Assembly (NCBI RefSeq): GCF_024346995.1
Contig: NZ_AP024887.1
Coordinates: forward strand, 868,001-932,000
Reading direction: 5' to 3'
Length of the DNA stretch: 64,000 nucleotides
Source of the DNA: Vibrio palustris
Lineage (GTDB): Bacteria; Pseudomonadota; Gammaproteobacteria; Enterobacterales; Vibrionaceae
Positions within the stretch are counted from its first letter, which is position 1. The number at the start of each line of letters is the position of its first letter. A program made the translations under genes and the position numbers. Of this stretch, positions 17,480-26,353 are shown in pieces. A model generated the notes under the pieces. The model saw nothing but the letters and a program-made list of their open reading frames with translations, was not told the origin of the DNA and searched no databases.

Positions 17480-18948
17480 ACGTTGGCTCCTTGTGCCGAT
17501 TTTTTACTATTTACGTTAATGATAATGCCGACAGCGAGTAGTAGTGCAATCATAGCCCAACCTAAATTGAGGTTGTAACCGCCGTAACCATCGGTTAATA
17601 AGGTATCGACTTTATCCACTAGGATAATGATTAACATTGCTGGCGAAATAAACTTCAGGCAGATATCAAACCAAATCGCAATTTTAAAGTCAGACTGTTT
17701 ATTGGCGTATTCACGTGAATCAGAGACTTTCATCAACCATGTCATTAGTAGTAGCTCAACCAAACAGCTGGCTAGGATACCGATGTTGTTGGCGAAGTGA
17801 TCGACGAGGTCTAATAGTAACAGACCGCCATTGGTTGCGTAGGCCATAGAGATAATAAACCCAACACCCACTACCCAGTTGGCAGCTTTGCGGCGGCTAC
17901 AGCCTAGCTTATCAATGATAGAAGATGTGACTGCTTCAACCAGTGAAATGTGTGAGCTCAATCCTGCAACCGTCAAAGCAAAGAAGAACAATGGGCCTAG
18001 GATATAAGGGATAGGTAACAAGTTAATGGCTTCAGGAATGGTCACAAATGCTAAGCCAACCCCTGAGCTAACAACATCGGTCACACCTTTATCTTGAGCG
18101 TGCGCCATGTAACCTAAAACAGAGAAAATCATAATGCCCGATAGAATTGAGAAACCACAGTTAAGTAGTACTGTCATAAAGGCGTTATTACTGATGTCTG
18201 ATTTTTCAGGTAAGTAACTTGAATAGGCTAACATGATGGCGAAGCCAATGCTTAGCGTAAAGAAGATTTGACCATAAGCGGCGGCCCAAACTTGAAGATC
18301 CCAAATTTTACTAAAATCGGGTTTGAAAAGGTAAGTGACACCTTCCAATGCTCCAGGTAGCGTTATCATACGGGCAATCAAACCAATCACCATAAGGAAT
18401 AGGATCGGCATCATAATTTTGGAGGCACGTTCAATCCCCGATTTAACACCACCGGCGACGGCTGCATAGGTGACACCCCATGCAATAACCATGGCTAACG
18501 CAATACCCCATTGAATACTTCCCAAGTTAGTCGGAGAGTTATCACCGAGCTGTAAGTAATCAGAGAAGAAATAGGCATTAGTATCCGTTCCCCAGCCTTG
18601 GGTAAACGACAACCCGAAATAGGAAATCGCCCAACCAATGACAGCGACATAGTAGATGGCAATCACGGCAGCGACGCCCACTTGGAACCAACCGAGCCAC
18701 TCAAATTTTTTGTTAATAATGGATAGTGTCTTCGGTGCACTGCCACGATGGCGTTGACCCATGCTGAACTCAAGGATCATAAATGGGATGCCTGCGGTTA
18801 ACATGGCAAAGAGATAAGGAATAAAAAAGGCACCGCCGCCATTTTCATAGGCCATATACGGAAAACGCCAGATGTTTCCCAATCCTACTGCAGACCCAAC
18901 CGCCGCTAGAATAAATCCAGTGCGTGAGCCCCATTGTTCTCGCTTCAT
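17476..18948 (-). CDS. Sodium-dependent amino-acid transporter, NSS family (MetP-like)
   Basis: Na+-coupled symporter of about 12 membrane segments. It has 490 residues with the NSS signature at the N-terminus: GFILAAVGSAVGLGNIWRFPY with the sodium-site GNIWRFP. GGAFFIPYL and GLSSHISLVEA follow. ATG at 18948 is chosen because AAGGAG sits 6 nt upstream; a frame extension to 18987 lacks one. The MetS-like partner overlaps its end, which suggests methionine or alanine as substrate, by analogy only. Confidence 0.9.
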   Translation of the reverse strand: MKREQWGSRTGFILAAVGSAVGLGNIWRFPYMAYENGGGAFFIPYLFAMLTAGIPFMILEFSMGQRHRGSAPKTLSIINKKFEWLGWFQVGVAAVIAIYYVAVIGWAISYFGLSFTQGWGTDTNAYFFSDYLQLGDNSPTNLGSIQWGIALAMVIAWGVTYAAVAGGVKSGIERASKIMMPILFLMVIGLIARMITLPGALEGVTYLFKPDFSKIWDLQVWAAAYGQIFFTLSIGFAIMLAYSSYLPEKSDISNNAFMTVLLNCGFSILSGIMIFSVLGYMAHAQDKGVTDVVSSGVGLAFVTIPEAINLLPIPYILGPLFFFALTVAGLSSHISLVEAVTSSIIDKLGCSRRKAANWVVGVGFIISMAYATNGGLLLLDLVDHFANNIGILASCLVELLLMTWLMKVSDSREYANKQSDFKIAIWFDICLKFISPAMLIIILVDKVDTLLTDGYGGYNLNLGWAMIALLLAVGIIINVNSKKSAQGANV

Positions 18949-19526
18949 AATGTACTCCTTCATACTCTGAGTAATGAAGCTTCTCAATGTCCTATCAGGA
19001 CCATCATGGATGTCATTTATTCGGCAAGTTCATACGAATGAATGCTAATCGTCCATGATTTAGCAAAATATTAGTTATATGTTTTCAGCTAATCGAGAGC
19101 TCAGAATTTTATGCTAAAATTAATGATGTGTGTTTGCAAAACATGAAATATTCAGCTGTGCATTACCGATAAGCCTACAATTTTATTTTTATTCTGGCAA
19201 CTGAATGATAAATGTAGTGGTGATGGAATTAACAGTGTTTTATAGTGATTAATTACCACTTAACCAGATATAAATAAGATGTTTTGGTTTTATAGTGGAT
19301 TTGTTCACTTAATATTTAACTTTTTATAATGTAAAACGCTAAATATTAATAATGTTTTAGTGGTGGCTTTTACAGCAGTTTATACTTGGGTGTTAGTCAA
19401 TGAAAATTGAGATAATGCAACAAGGCGACTATAACTGTGGGCGCTCCTATAGTAAGGGTGTGCAGAACCTGACGAGTATAAAATGACGAGTAGACGTATT
19501 TTTATCGTTTGAGTGCCTCTATAGCA
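18949..19526. other. AT-rich intergenic region
   Basis: About 580 bp without a supported gene. It is strongly AT-rich between 19060 and 19380. GTTTTATAGTG occurs twice (near 19237 and 19287). It should contain the transporter promoter on the minus strand. No hairpin with a T-run was found. Confidence 0.5.
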
Positions 19527-19562
19527 GTGTACAATGAACTTTAAGTGTACAATGAACTTTAA
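19527..19562 (+). repeat. Tandem repeat, two 18-bp units
   Basis: GTGTACAATGAACTTTAA is present twice, head to tail (19527-19544 and 19545-19562). A third partial copy, GTGTAAAATG, follows at 19563. The unit is a multiple of three and carries an ATG, so it duplicates the start of the small frame below without shifting it. Confidence 0.95.
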
Positions 19563-19638
19563 GTGTAAAATGTCTCTCGTTATTACCGTTATTTCCTTTG
19601 CAGTATTAATAGGAGCTGGTTTAATAACGATTATGTGA
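19534..19638 (+). CDS. Possible single-pass membrane micropeptide
   Basis: A 34-codon frame reading MNFKCTMNFKCKM, then SLVITVISFAVLIGAGLITI, then M and stop. The second part is a perfect hydrophobic helix with an N-terminal basic cap. It ends 21 bp before the patatin-like gene and could be co-transcribed. The start could be 19534, 19552 or 19570. No good Shine-Dalgarno is visible, so translation is unproven. I recognise no family. Confidence 0.35.
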   Translation: MNFKCTMNFKCKMSLVITVISFAVLIGAGLITIM

Positions 19639-19659
19639 TCAATGATTAGGAGTTTGCGA

Positions 19660-20859
19660 ATGGGGCGTAATAGTGGAATCATTTGTCCCACTAGTGAGAA
19701 TATTGATAACGAACAGTTATCCAGGTTTATCAGTGGAAAAAGTGCGTTGGTAGCTCAAGGTGGTGGTCAACGTGGTATCTTTACTGCCGGCGTATTCGAT
19801 GCATTTTTGCAAGCCAAATTTGATCCTTTTGATGAGTACTTTGGCACCTCTGCTGGGGCACTTAATTTGTGTCCTTTTATTTGTCGTCAAGAAGGCTTAG
19901 GTAAGTCATTTATTGTTGAACTGACGACGAACCCAGAGTTTTTTCATCTTTTTAGCTATATCCGTCGTAAGCAATATATGAACTTGGACTGGGCATTTGA
20001 TCAAATTCAAATTGATCCCTATCGGTTAGATATCGATACTGGGCAAGAGGTATTACGCAGTAAAAATCGCCATGCCTTTGCAGCCGCGACCAATCTGTCT
20101 GATTTAGAAGATCATTATTTGCCGATGATGCAAGATGATTGGCGTGCTGTCTTGGCCGCTACCTGTGCGATTCCGCGACTTTACCAAGGGGTAGTACCGC
20201 TTAAAGGCTATGACTACGTGGATGGTGGCGTATCCGCGGCTATACCAGTGCAAGAAGCTTGGCGACGTGATGCACGTTTTATTACGGTAATTCGTACTGA
20301 ATGCGTGGAAGACTCTCTCCAAACACAGTTAGAAAATGATATTGAAAGTCGCAAAGTGGCTTGGTTCAAGGATTCGTTAAATAGCATCCAGTTGCAATGG
20401 CAGTCTAAATTACAAGAATGGAAACAAGATTGGCAGGCATTTGTTCAACAGCATAAAGGGAAGGCAAGAGCCCAAGGTTTGAATGTAATGAATGGTGGGC
20501 GCTGGATGTTTGGCGCTGATGATATCTATCGCTTAAGCTATTTACTGGGTGATAAGTTTGACTCTGGCTTGGCCGATATGCTGATGGTGCACTACCAGAC
20601 GTATGGATTGACTCAAGAGTTTTTACAATCACCACCAGACGATACCTTTATTATTCAGATTGCGCCGAGTGAGCCATTGAAATCCAGCTCTTTGATGAGC
20701 CGACGAGAAGACTTGATGCATGACTATGAATTAGGTAAAGAGGCGGGAAATCGCTTTATTGCACAATATGAACAAGCGGTATCTCAGTGGTCAACGCGTG
20801 CGATTTTAGATCATCTAGACATGCATAATGTGGATCTCAATAAGCTTAGTAAACCTTAG
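19660..20859 (+). CDS. Patatin-like phospholipase (YjjU type)
   Basis: Serine lipid acyl hydrolase. The fold's motifs are complete: oxyanion GGGQRG (about residues 35-40), nucleophile elbow GTSAG and catalytic Asp in DGG. It has 399 residues from ATG 19660, chosen for AGGAG 7 nt upstream; the in-frame ATG at 19642 has no SD. No signal peptide, so it is probably cytoplasmic or membrane-peripheral. Similarity to E. coli YjjU is recalled, not tested. A terminator follows at 20897. Confidence 0.88.
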   Translation: MGRNSGIICPTSENIDNEQLSRFISGKSALVAQGGGQRGIFTAGVFDAFLQAKFDPFDEYFGTSAGALNLCPFICRQEGLGKSFIVELTTNPEFFHLFSYIRRKQYMNLDWAFDQIQIDPYRLDIDTGQEVLRSKNRHAFAAATNLSDLEDHYLPMMQDDWRAVLAATCAIPRLYQGVVPLKGYDYVDGGVSAAIPVQEAWRRDARFITVIRTECVEDSLQTQLENDIESRKVAWFKDSLNSIQLQWQSKLQEWKQDWQAFVQQHKGKARAQGLNVMNGGRWMFGADDIYRLSYLLGDKFDSGLADMLMVHYQTYGLTQEFLQSPPDDTFIIQIAPSEPLKSSSLMSRREDLMHDYELGKEAGNRFIAQYEQAVSQWSTRAILDHLDMHNVDLNKLSKP

Positions 20860-20896
20860 CGATAACAACGGCTAAACAATGATGGTTAAGTCGCAT

Positions 20897-20930
20897 GAGC
20901 CTCCTAATTAGGGGGCTCATTTTATTTTTA
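20897..20930 (+). terminator. Terminator after the patatin gene
   Basis: The 8-bp stem GAGCCTCC/GGGGGCTC (20897-20904 and 20911-20918, one G-T pair) is followed by ATTTTATTTTT. Confidence 0.85.
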
Positions 20931-21011
20931 GAGAGATGTTTACGGCTAACGATAAAGGTTTGTTATTCAAAACATCAGCTGGCTAATGGCGATCTCATTG
21001 ATGGTTCCGCG

Positions 21012-22457
21012 TTATAGCACAGGGAGTATGCGCATACAGTTGGTACTGCCTTCTACATTGGTAATATCGCCCTGAGTAATAATCACCAAATCACCAAACT
21101 CGAGTAGCCCAGCGTCTTTGAGCTCCGCGAGAGCGTTTTGTGCTAGCTCATGTCCAACTTGTTCTTTACCATCAAAATAAAATGGGGTAACGCCACGATA
21201 TAGCGCACAGCGATTCAGTGCTGAGTTATTACGCGCAAGCGCAAATATGGGGAAGGTGGTGTTCAATCGTGAGGTCATTAATGCGGTGCGGCCAGATTCA
21301 GTGAAAGTGACCATAGCTTGAACCCCATCTAAATGGTTGGCCGCATAAATGGTCGACATGGCAATCGCTTCTTGCTCAGTAGCAAAAGAGCCAGAAATTC
21401 GATAGCTCTGACTATTAGATTCGATCATTTTTTCTGCGCCAATACAGACTGCTGCCATCGCTTCAACGGTTTCTATAGGGTATAACCCTGCGGCGGTTTC
21501 CCCTGAGAGCATCACAGCATCGGTACCATCTAAGACCGCATTCGCGACATCCATGACCTCTGCTCGGGTTGGCATAGGGTTGGCCATCATTGATTCCATC
21601 ATTTGTGTCGCGGTAATTACCACCCGATTTAAGTTTTTTGCTCGAGTGATCAATTTCTTTTGCACCGCGATTAATTCTGGATCGCCAATTTCAACCCCTA
21701 AATCGCCACGGGCAACCATAATGACATCGGACTCCATAACGATATCATCGATATTTTCATCACATGACACGGTTTCGGCGCGCTCAATTTTGGCAACCAT
21801 ACGCGTTTTTAAACCGGCTTCTTTGGCTAAGCGGCGCGCATACTTCATATCTTCGCCATTACGTGGAAAGGAAATGGCAAGATAGTCGACGTCGATTTCC
21901 GCGGCGAGAATGATATCTCGTTTGTCTTTTTCGGTTAACGCATCTGCCGATAAGCCGCCGCCTTTTTTGTTGATGCCTTTATTGTTGGACAATACCCCGC
22001 CGACAATAACGGCAGTATGAATTTTTTGTCCTTCAACGTTGAGTACTTTGAGCTGGACACGCCCATCATCGAGCATCAGTAAATCATCACGCTGAACATC
22101 TTGCGGTAAACGTTTGTAATCGATCCCAACGGCATAGTCGTCTCCAAGACCCGGAGCCAAATCTGCATCAAGAATAAAACGCTGTCCTTCTTCAAGCTGG
22201 ATACGGCCGGTTTTAAAAGTCGAAACCCGAATTTTAGGGCCTTGCAGATCCCCTAAAATCGCCACGGTACGTCCAAGCTTTTTGGCAATACTGCGTACCT
22301 GTTGGGCACGCAGTTTATGATCTTCTGCGCTACCATGAGAAAAGTTCATGCGTACAACGTTAGCACCAGCCTGAATAATGGCTTCTAGTACGCCTTCTTT
22401 GTCCGTTGAGGGACCCAATGTGGTGACAATTTTTGTTCTTCTTTGCGCCGAGGTCAT
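21012..22457 (-). CDS. pykA: Pyruvate kinase II
   Basis: Makes pyruvate and ATP from phosphoenolpyruvate. It has 481 residues. The sequence follows E. coli PykA (for example [66 protein letters not shown] and the MLSGETAAG region) rather than PykF. The catalytic Lys is in [18 protein letters not shown] lies upstream of the ATG. It is divergent from mlc, which puts glycolysis exit and glucose repression back to back. Confidence 0.95.
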   Translation of the reverse strand: MTSAQRRTKIVTTLGPSTDKEGVLEAIIQAGANVVRMNFSHGSAEDHKLRAQQVRSIAKKLGRTVAILGDLQGPKIRVSTFKTGRIQLEEGQRFILDADLAPGLGDDYAVGIDYKRLPQDVQRDDLLMLDDGRVQLKVLNVEGQKIHTAVIVGGVLSNNKGINKKGGGLSADALTEKDKRDIILAAEIDVDYLAISFPRNGEDMKYARRLAKEAGLKTRMVAKIERAETVSCDENIDDIVMESDVIMVARGDLGVEIGDPELIAVQKKLITRAKNLNRVVITATQMMESMMANPMPTRAEVMDVANAVLDGTDAVMLSGETAAGLYPIETVEAMAAVCIGAEKMIESNSQSYRISGSFATEQEAIAMSTIYAANHLDGVQAMVTFTESGRTALMTSRLNTTFPIFALARNNSALNRCALYRGVTPFYFDGKEQVGHELAQNALAELKDAGLLEFGDLVIITQGDITNVEGSTNCMRILPVL

Positions 22458-22743
22458 AACCTGCTCCTGATGATGGATGACGATAAGGTAATAAGCGATT
22501 TGTGGAATACTGAATGTAAAGTTTGGAAGTGAATCGAGAATTTACCAGTGACATGAGTAGAATTTGCAGGCTGAATCGAAAGATAATGCCAAAAAGTCAC
22601 TCGGTTTTATGAGCTTACACTATGACATGGCACGCAAACTTCCATATTGTTGCGTGATACGAGTCACGGCTAATCATCAAGTGGCTTCACAATTACTTCA
22701 CAAAGTAAAAAAATTACATAGTTTTTCGTTTCTGGAGTAAATC

Positions 22744-23961
22744 ATGTACATGGCCCAACCCGGACACATTGACCATATCAAGCAGGTGAATGCTGGCCGT
22801 GTGTATAAATTGATCGATCAAAAAGGTCCTATTTCTCGAATTGATCTGTCGAAGGAGAGCGCACTAGCGCCAGCCAGTATCACCAAAATTACTCGTGAGC
22901 TTATTGATGCCCACTTAGTCCATGAAACGACGGTTCAAGAGGCTACGTCCCGTGGTCGTCCAGCGATTGGTTTGCAAACGTTAAATGAAGGGTGGCAATT
23001 TCTTTCGGTGCGTCTTGGTAAGGGATACCTTGTGCTAGCGTTGCATGAGCTTGGTGGGGAGGTATTAGTTGATAATAAATTTGATATCCATGAAACCGAT
23101 AAAACCGATCTTTTAGCGCGCTTATTGTATGAGATAAAGTATTTCTTTGATACCTATGCTGGGTTACTTGGGCGTGTGACTAGCATTGCGGTCACCGTTC
23201 CAGGGTTTGTGAATGCAGAAGAGGGAATTATTCTGCGTATCCCTCATACTGGTATTCGTGACTTGCCAATCGGTGAGGCTATCTATAACGCGACAGGATT
23301 GCCCGTTTTTGTCGCCAATGACACACGCGCTTGGGCCTTAGCAGAGCGTTTATTTGGTCATGCTCAAGATGTCGATAATTCTGTCCTAGTGTCTATTCAT
23401 CATGGTGTGGAAGCGGGCATTATTGTTGATGGGCATATTGTTCAAGGACGTAAAGGTCATATTGGGGATTTAAGCCATATTCAAATCGATCCTTATGGAA
23501 AGCGTTGTGAGTGTGGTAATATCGGCTGCTTAGAAACGGTTGCAACCTCACAAGCCATTCAAAATTATGTAAAAAATAGTTTGTCACAAGGTAGTGCCTC
23601 GACACTTGCTGAGTGTAATGAGTTAACCATTGAAGCCATTTGTGATGCGGCTGCTCACGGTGATGAAGTGGCGGTTGATGCTATAGAGCATTTAGGTCGT
23701 TACTTGGGTTCTGCACTGTCGATTATTGTCAATGTATTTAATCCAGAGCGCATTTTAATTGGTGGAGTGATTAATCAAGCCAAAGAGGTGTTATACCCGG
23801 TATTAATGCAAAGCATTGAACAGCAAACGTACCCAGGATACCAAGATGATTTACAGCTTGCTGAATCCCGTTTCTACAAACAAGCAACGATGCCAGGTGC
23901 TGCGTTAATTAAGCAGGCGCTTTATGATGGTGTATTGTTGATGAAAGTGGTGGAGGGCTAA
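22744..23961 (+). CDS. mlc: Mlc-type ROK repressor of glucose PTS
   Basis: In enterobacteria Mlc represses ptsG, ptsHI and mal genes until sequestered by dephosphorylated EIICB-Glc. It has 405 residues. The winged HTH (about 16-75) reads NAGRVYKLIDQKGPISRIDL, and the ROK domain follows. The zinc site is His245, Cys255, Cys257 and Cys262 in KRCECGNIGC. The N-terminal PGHIDHIKQ matches Mlc and not NagC. The start is ATG 22744 (GGAG upstream) or ATG 22750. Its presumed target ptsG lies 8 kb away in this window. Confidence 0.9.
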   Translation: MYMAQPGHIDHIKQVNAGRVYKLIDQKGPISRIDLSKESALAPASITKITRELIDAHLVHETTVQEATSRGRPAIGLQTLNEGWQFLSVRLGKGYLVLALHELGGEVLVDNKFDIHETDKTDLLARLLYEIKYFFDTYAGLLGRVTSIAVTVPGFVNAEEGIILRIPHTGIRDLPIGEAIYNATGLPVFVANDTRAWALAERLFGHAQDVDNSVLVSIHHGVEAGIIVDGHIVQGRKGHIGDLSHIQIDPYGKRCECGNIGCLETVATSQAIQNYVKNSLSQGSASTLAECNELTIEAICDAAAHGDEVAVDAIEHLGRYLGSALSIIVNVFNPERILIGGVINQAKEVLYPVLMQSIEQQTYPGYQDDLQLAESRFYKQATMPGAALIKQALYDGVLLMKVVEG

Positions 23962-24059
23962 CGCTACTCCATCTCTTGAGAATTAAGCGACAACTCATGT
24001 TTACATTTTCGTCATCTGGTTATAATGTTATTGATGATCATCCATAGTTAGGAATCCCT

Positions 24060-25001
24060 ATGTCAGGCGTTTTAAATACGGTCGATGCGCGTACCAATCT
24101 TGTTGGTGAAAACCGCTTAGAGCTCTTGTTATTTAGTTTACACAGTAGCCAATACTTTGCGATTAATGTGTTTAAAGTCAAAGAAGTGATCAAAGTACCG
24201 GCATTGACTAAGTTACCAGGCTCTCATATGCATGTTACAGGTGTTGCTTCTTTAAGGGGTGAGTCTGTACCTGTCATCGACTTGCGCAGCGCTATCGGGT
24301 TTCCGCCTCCACGCCAAGAAACAACCGAGCACAATCTTATCATCACTGAATATAACCGGTCGGTGCAAGGCTTTTTGGTTGGTCAGGTTCGTCATATTAT
24401 TAATACGACGTGGAGTGATATTCAGCCGCCGCCTAGAACAACAGGACGTTCCACGTATTTAACTGCCATCACTCATCTCAAAGACAAAGAACGTTCGCAT
24501 ATCGTTGAGATCATCGATGTGGAAAAAGTGCTCGCCGAGATCATCGATTATGATGTGTCGATTTCAGAAGAGGTGCTCGATAGAGACTTATTAGGGCATA
24601 TGAACGGCCGTCGTGTTTTAATTGTTGATGACTCATCTACGGCACGTAACCAAGTTAAAGGAACGCTATCTCAGCTTGGTCTTGAGATCATAGAATGTCG
24701 TGATGGTTTAGAAGCGTTAACGTTATTACAATCTTGGTGTGATGCTGGCAAGAATATTCATGATGAATTATTAATGTTGATTACCGATGCCGAGATGCCA
24801 GAAATGGATGGGTATCGTCTAACGCGTGAAATTCGCCAAGATAAACGTATGCATGATCTGCACATCACTCTTAATACATCCCTCAGTGGTAGTTTTAACG
24901 ATGCAATGGTCGAGAAAGTAGGCTGTAATCGTTTTATTTCTAAATTCCAGCCTGATTTACTGGTTGAAGTGGCGCAAGAGCGTTTACGAGAAGTTTTATA
25001 A
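24060..25001 (+). CDS. cheV: Chemotaxis coupling protein CheV
   Basis: Links chemoreceptors to CheA and carries a receiver domain for adaptation. It has 313 residues: a CheW-like domain (about 18-165) with SLRGESVPVIDL, then a receiver (185-312). The receiver has the acidic pair Asp190-Asp191, phospho-acceptor Asp243 in ITDAEMPEMDGY, a switch Thr in LNTSLSG and Lys295. All catalytic residues are present. It is one of the several CheV paralogues usual in Vibrio; chemotaxis genes are not adjacent. A terminator follows. Confidence 0.93.
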   Translation: MSGVLNTVDARTNLVGENRLELLLFSLHSSQYFAINVFKVKEVIKVPALTKLPGSHMHVTGVASLRGESVPVIDLRSAIGFPPPRQETTEHNLIITEYNRSVQGFLVGQVRHIINTTWSDIQPPPRTTGRSTYLTAITHLKDKERSHIVEIIDVEKVLAEIIDYDVSISEEVLDRDLLGHMNGRRVLIVDDSSTARNQVKGTLSQLGLEIIECRDGLEALTLLQSWCDAGKNIHDELLMLITDAEMPEMDGYRLTREIRQDKRMHDLHITLNTSLSGSFNDAMVEKVGCNRFISKFQPDLLVEVAQERLREVL

Positions 25002-25028
25002 CCTGTTGGTGTTGTAGAGTTTTAGTTG

Positions 25029-25055
25029 AAAGCGCGATATTCGCGCTTTTTTTAT
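25029..25055 (+). terminator. Terminator after cheV
   Basis: The 9-bp stem AAAGCGCGA/TCGCGCTTT (25029-25037 and 25041-25049) has a TAT loop and a following T-run. Confidence 0.9.
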
Positions 25056-25214
25056 TCCTTTCATTGTTTCCACACTGCTCGGGCGCTTCTACTGTTTTTC
25101 CTATCTTGCGTATTTAATTCATGGTAAACATAAACTTGTTGAATTTAATCATGATTAAATCTAAACAATAACGGACTAGACCATCACAGTGATGGATAAT
25201 TAAGAGGGAATAGG

Positions 25215-25769
25215 ATGAATCTATTAAGAGTAAAAGATCATGTGTTAGAAGATTTTATGGCGCTTGAGCTCGTGACGCCACGACTACGCTTAGTTCCTGT
25301 GTCAGCTGTTTTCGCAACGGCTATTTTACGAGAGTTCAGCCCTGAAATTACTCAATATATGACGCCCGATACACCCCAAAAACTGTCTGATGTGTCTAGT
25401 TTTGTCGAAGACTCGGTCGCGGATATGCAAGCAGGAAAAGAGATCATGTTGGCAATAACTGATGTAAGGACGCATGATTTTATTGGAATTTGTTGCTGCG
25501 CAGCCAAAGATGCTCCACACACACCAGAGTTGGGGGTTTGGGTGAAAAAATCCGCTCATGGTAAAAAATTTGGTTTGGAAAGTGTCACCACTTTGGTGAG
25601 TTGGGCAAAAGAAAACCTTAATTACGATTTTCTTATTTATCCGGTAGATCGCGCTAATATTGCGAGTCGTAAAATACCAGAGGCTTTAGGTGGTGAAATA
25701 GTGGCAGAAAAACCACTTGAGACGCAATCAGGTATTCCTTTAGATGGATTAATATATAAAATCCATTGA
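25215..25769 (+). CDS. GNAT acetyltransferase, RimJ/RimL-like
   Basis: 184 residues with the RimJ/L opening LVTPRLRLVPV, a central ELGVWVKKSAHGKKFG acetyl-CoA loop (relaxed from Q/RxxGxG/A) and NIASRKIPEALGG, which resembles the usual N-x-x-S-x-x-hxEKLGF. The substrate is unknown. GAGGGAAT precedes the ATG at 25215; a later ATG at 25257 starts closer to the family's usual N-terminus. It is monocistronic. Confidence 0.8.
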   Translation: MNLLRVKDHVLEDFMALELVTPRLRLVPVSAVFATAILREFSPEITQYMTPDTPQKLSDVSSFVEDSVADMQAGKEIMLAITDVRTHDFIGICCCAAKDAPHTPELGVWVKKSAHGKKFGLESVTTLVSWAKENLNYDFLIYPVDRANIASRKIPEALGGEIVAEKPLETQSGIPLDGLIYKIH

Positions 25770-26017
25770 TATAAGCAGGTCTTGTTATTTCTTTGTCAAA
25801 TTTGTCAGGCTTTAGACATGAATGAATATTAAGCAAGACAATTTAAAATTTCGTTAATACAATGATAAACAAAGCATTAGTAATATTATTTAAATGTTTA
25901 CTGTTGCTTTACTGATGGTAAATCAGTCAATGTGTTGCTACTTATCCAAGCAAAATTGTTTAGGCAAGCTATTCTAATTATTACACTTACCCCAAAAAAT
26001 TGATTAGGAACGAAGAT

Positions 26018-26176
26018 ATGGATTTAATTCGAATTTTATGTTCTGTGCTATTACCACCATTAGGTGTTTTTCTACAAGTTGGTATTGGGGGAGCTTTTTG
26101 GCTCAATATTCTTCTCACCATTCTTGGGTATATTCCGGGTATTATTCATGCTGTTTGGGTTATCGCGAAGCGTTAA
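26018..26176 (+). CDS. Pmp3/YqaE-family small membrane protein
   Basis: 52 residues with two hydrophobic helices, starting MDLIRILCSVLLPPLGVFLQ and continuing GGAFWLNILLTILGYIPGI. It ends HAVWVIAKR and matches the UPF0057/Pmp3 pattern (LPPLGVFLQ, LNILLTxLGYIPGIIHAxW). In yeast and plants these proteins affect membrane potential under salt stress; the bacterial role is unclear. A TAGGAA lies about 10 nt before the ATG, and a palindromic terminator follows at 26215. Confidence 0.92.
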   Translation: MDLIRILCSVLLPPLGVFLQVGIGGAFWLNILLTILGYIPGIIHAVWVIAKR

Positions 26177-26214
26177 AATCAAGCGATATCGACAGCCTCT
26201 CGGCGATTATCATA

Positions 26215-26244
26215 AAAAGCCCAGCTCATGTGAGCTGGGCTTTT
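26215..26244. terminator. Bidirectional terminator between pmp3-like gene and ggt
   Basis: A perfect palindrome (AAAAGCCCAGCTCA, TG, TGAGCTGGGCTTTT) spans 26215-26244. It can serve the upstream plus-strand gene and the minus-strand ggt. Confidence 0.9.
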
Positions 26245-26353
26245 GCGTTCATACATAATACGTAACTTATACGATAATGACGCACTCAATGCTGATTAAA
26301 TTGATGGTGGCGCAACGTAGTGTCACGCCACAAAACGTCAGCGAGGGACGACA

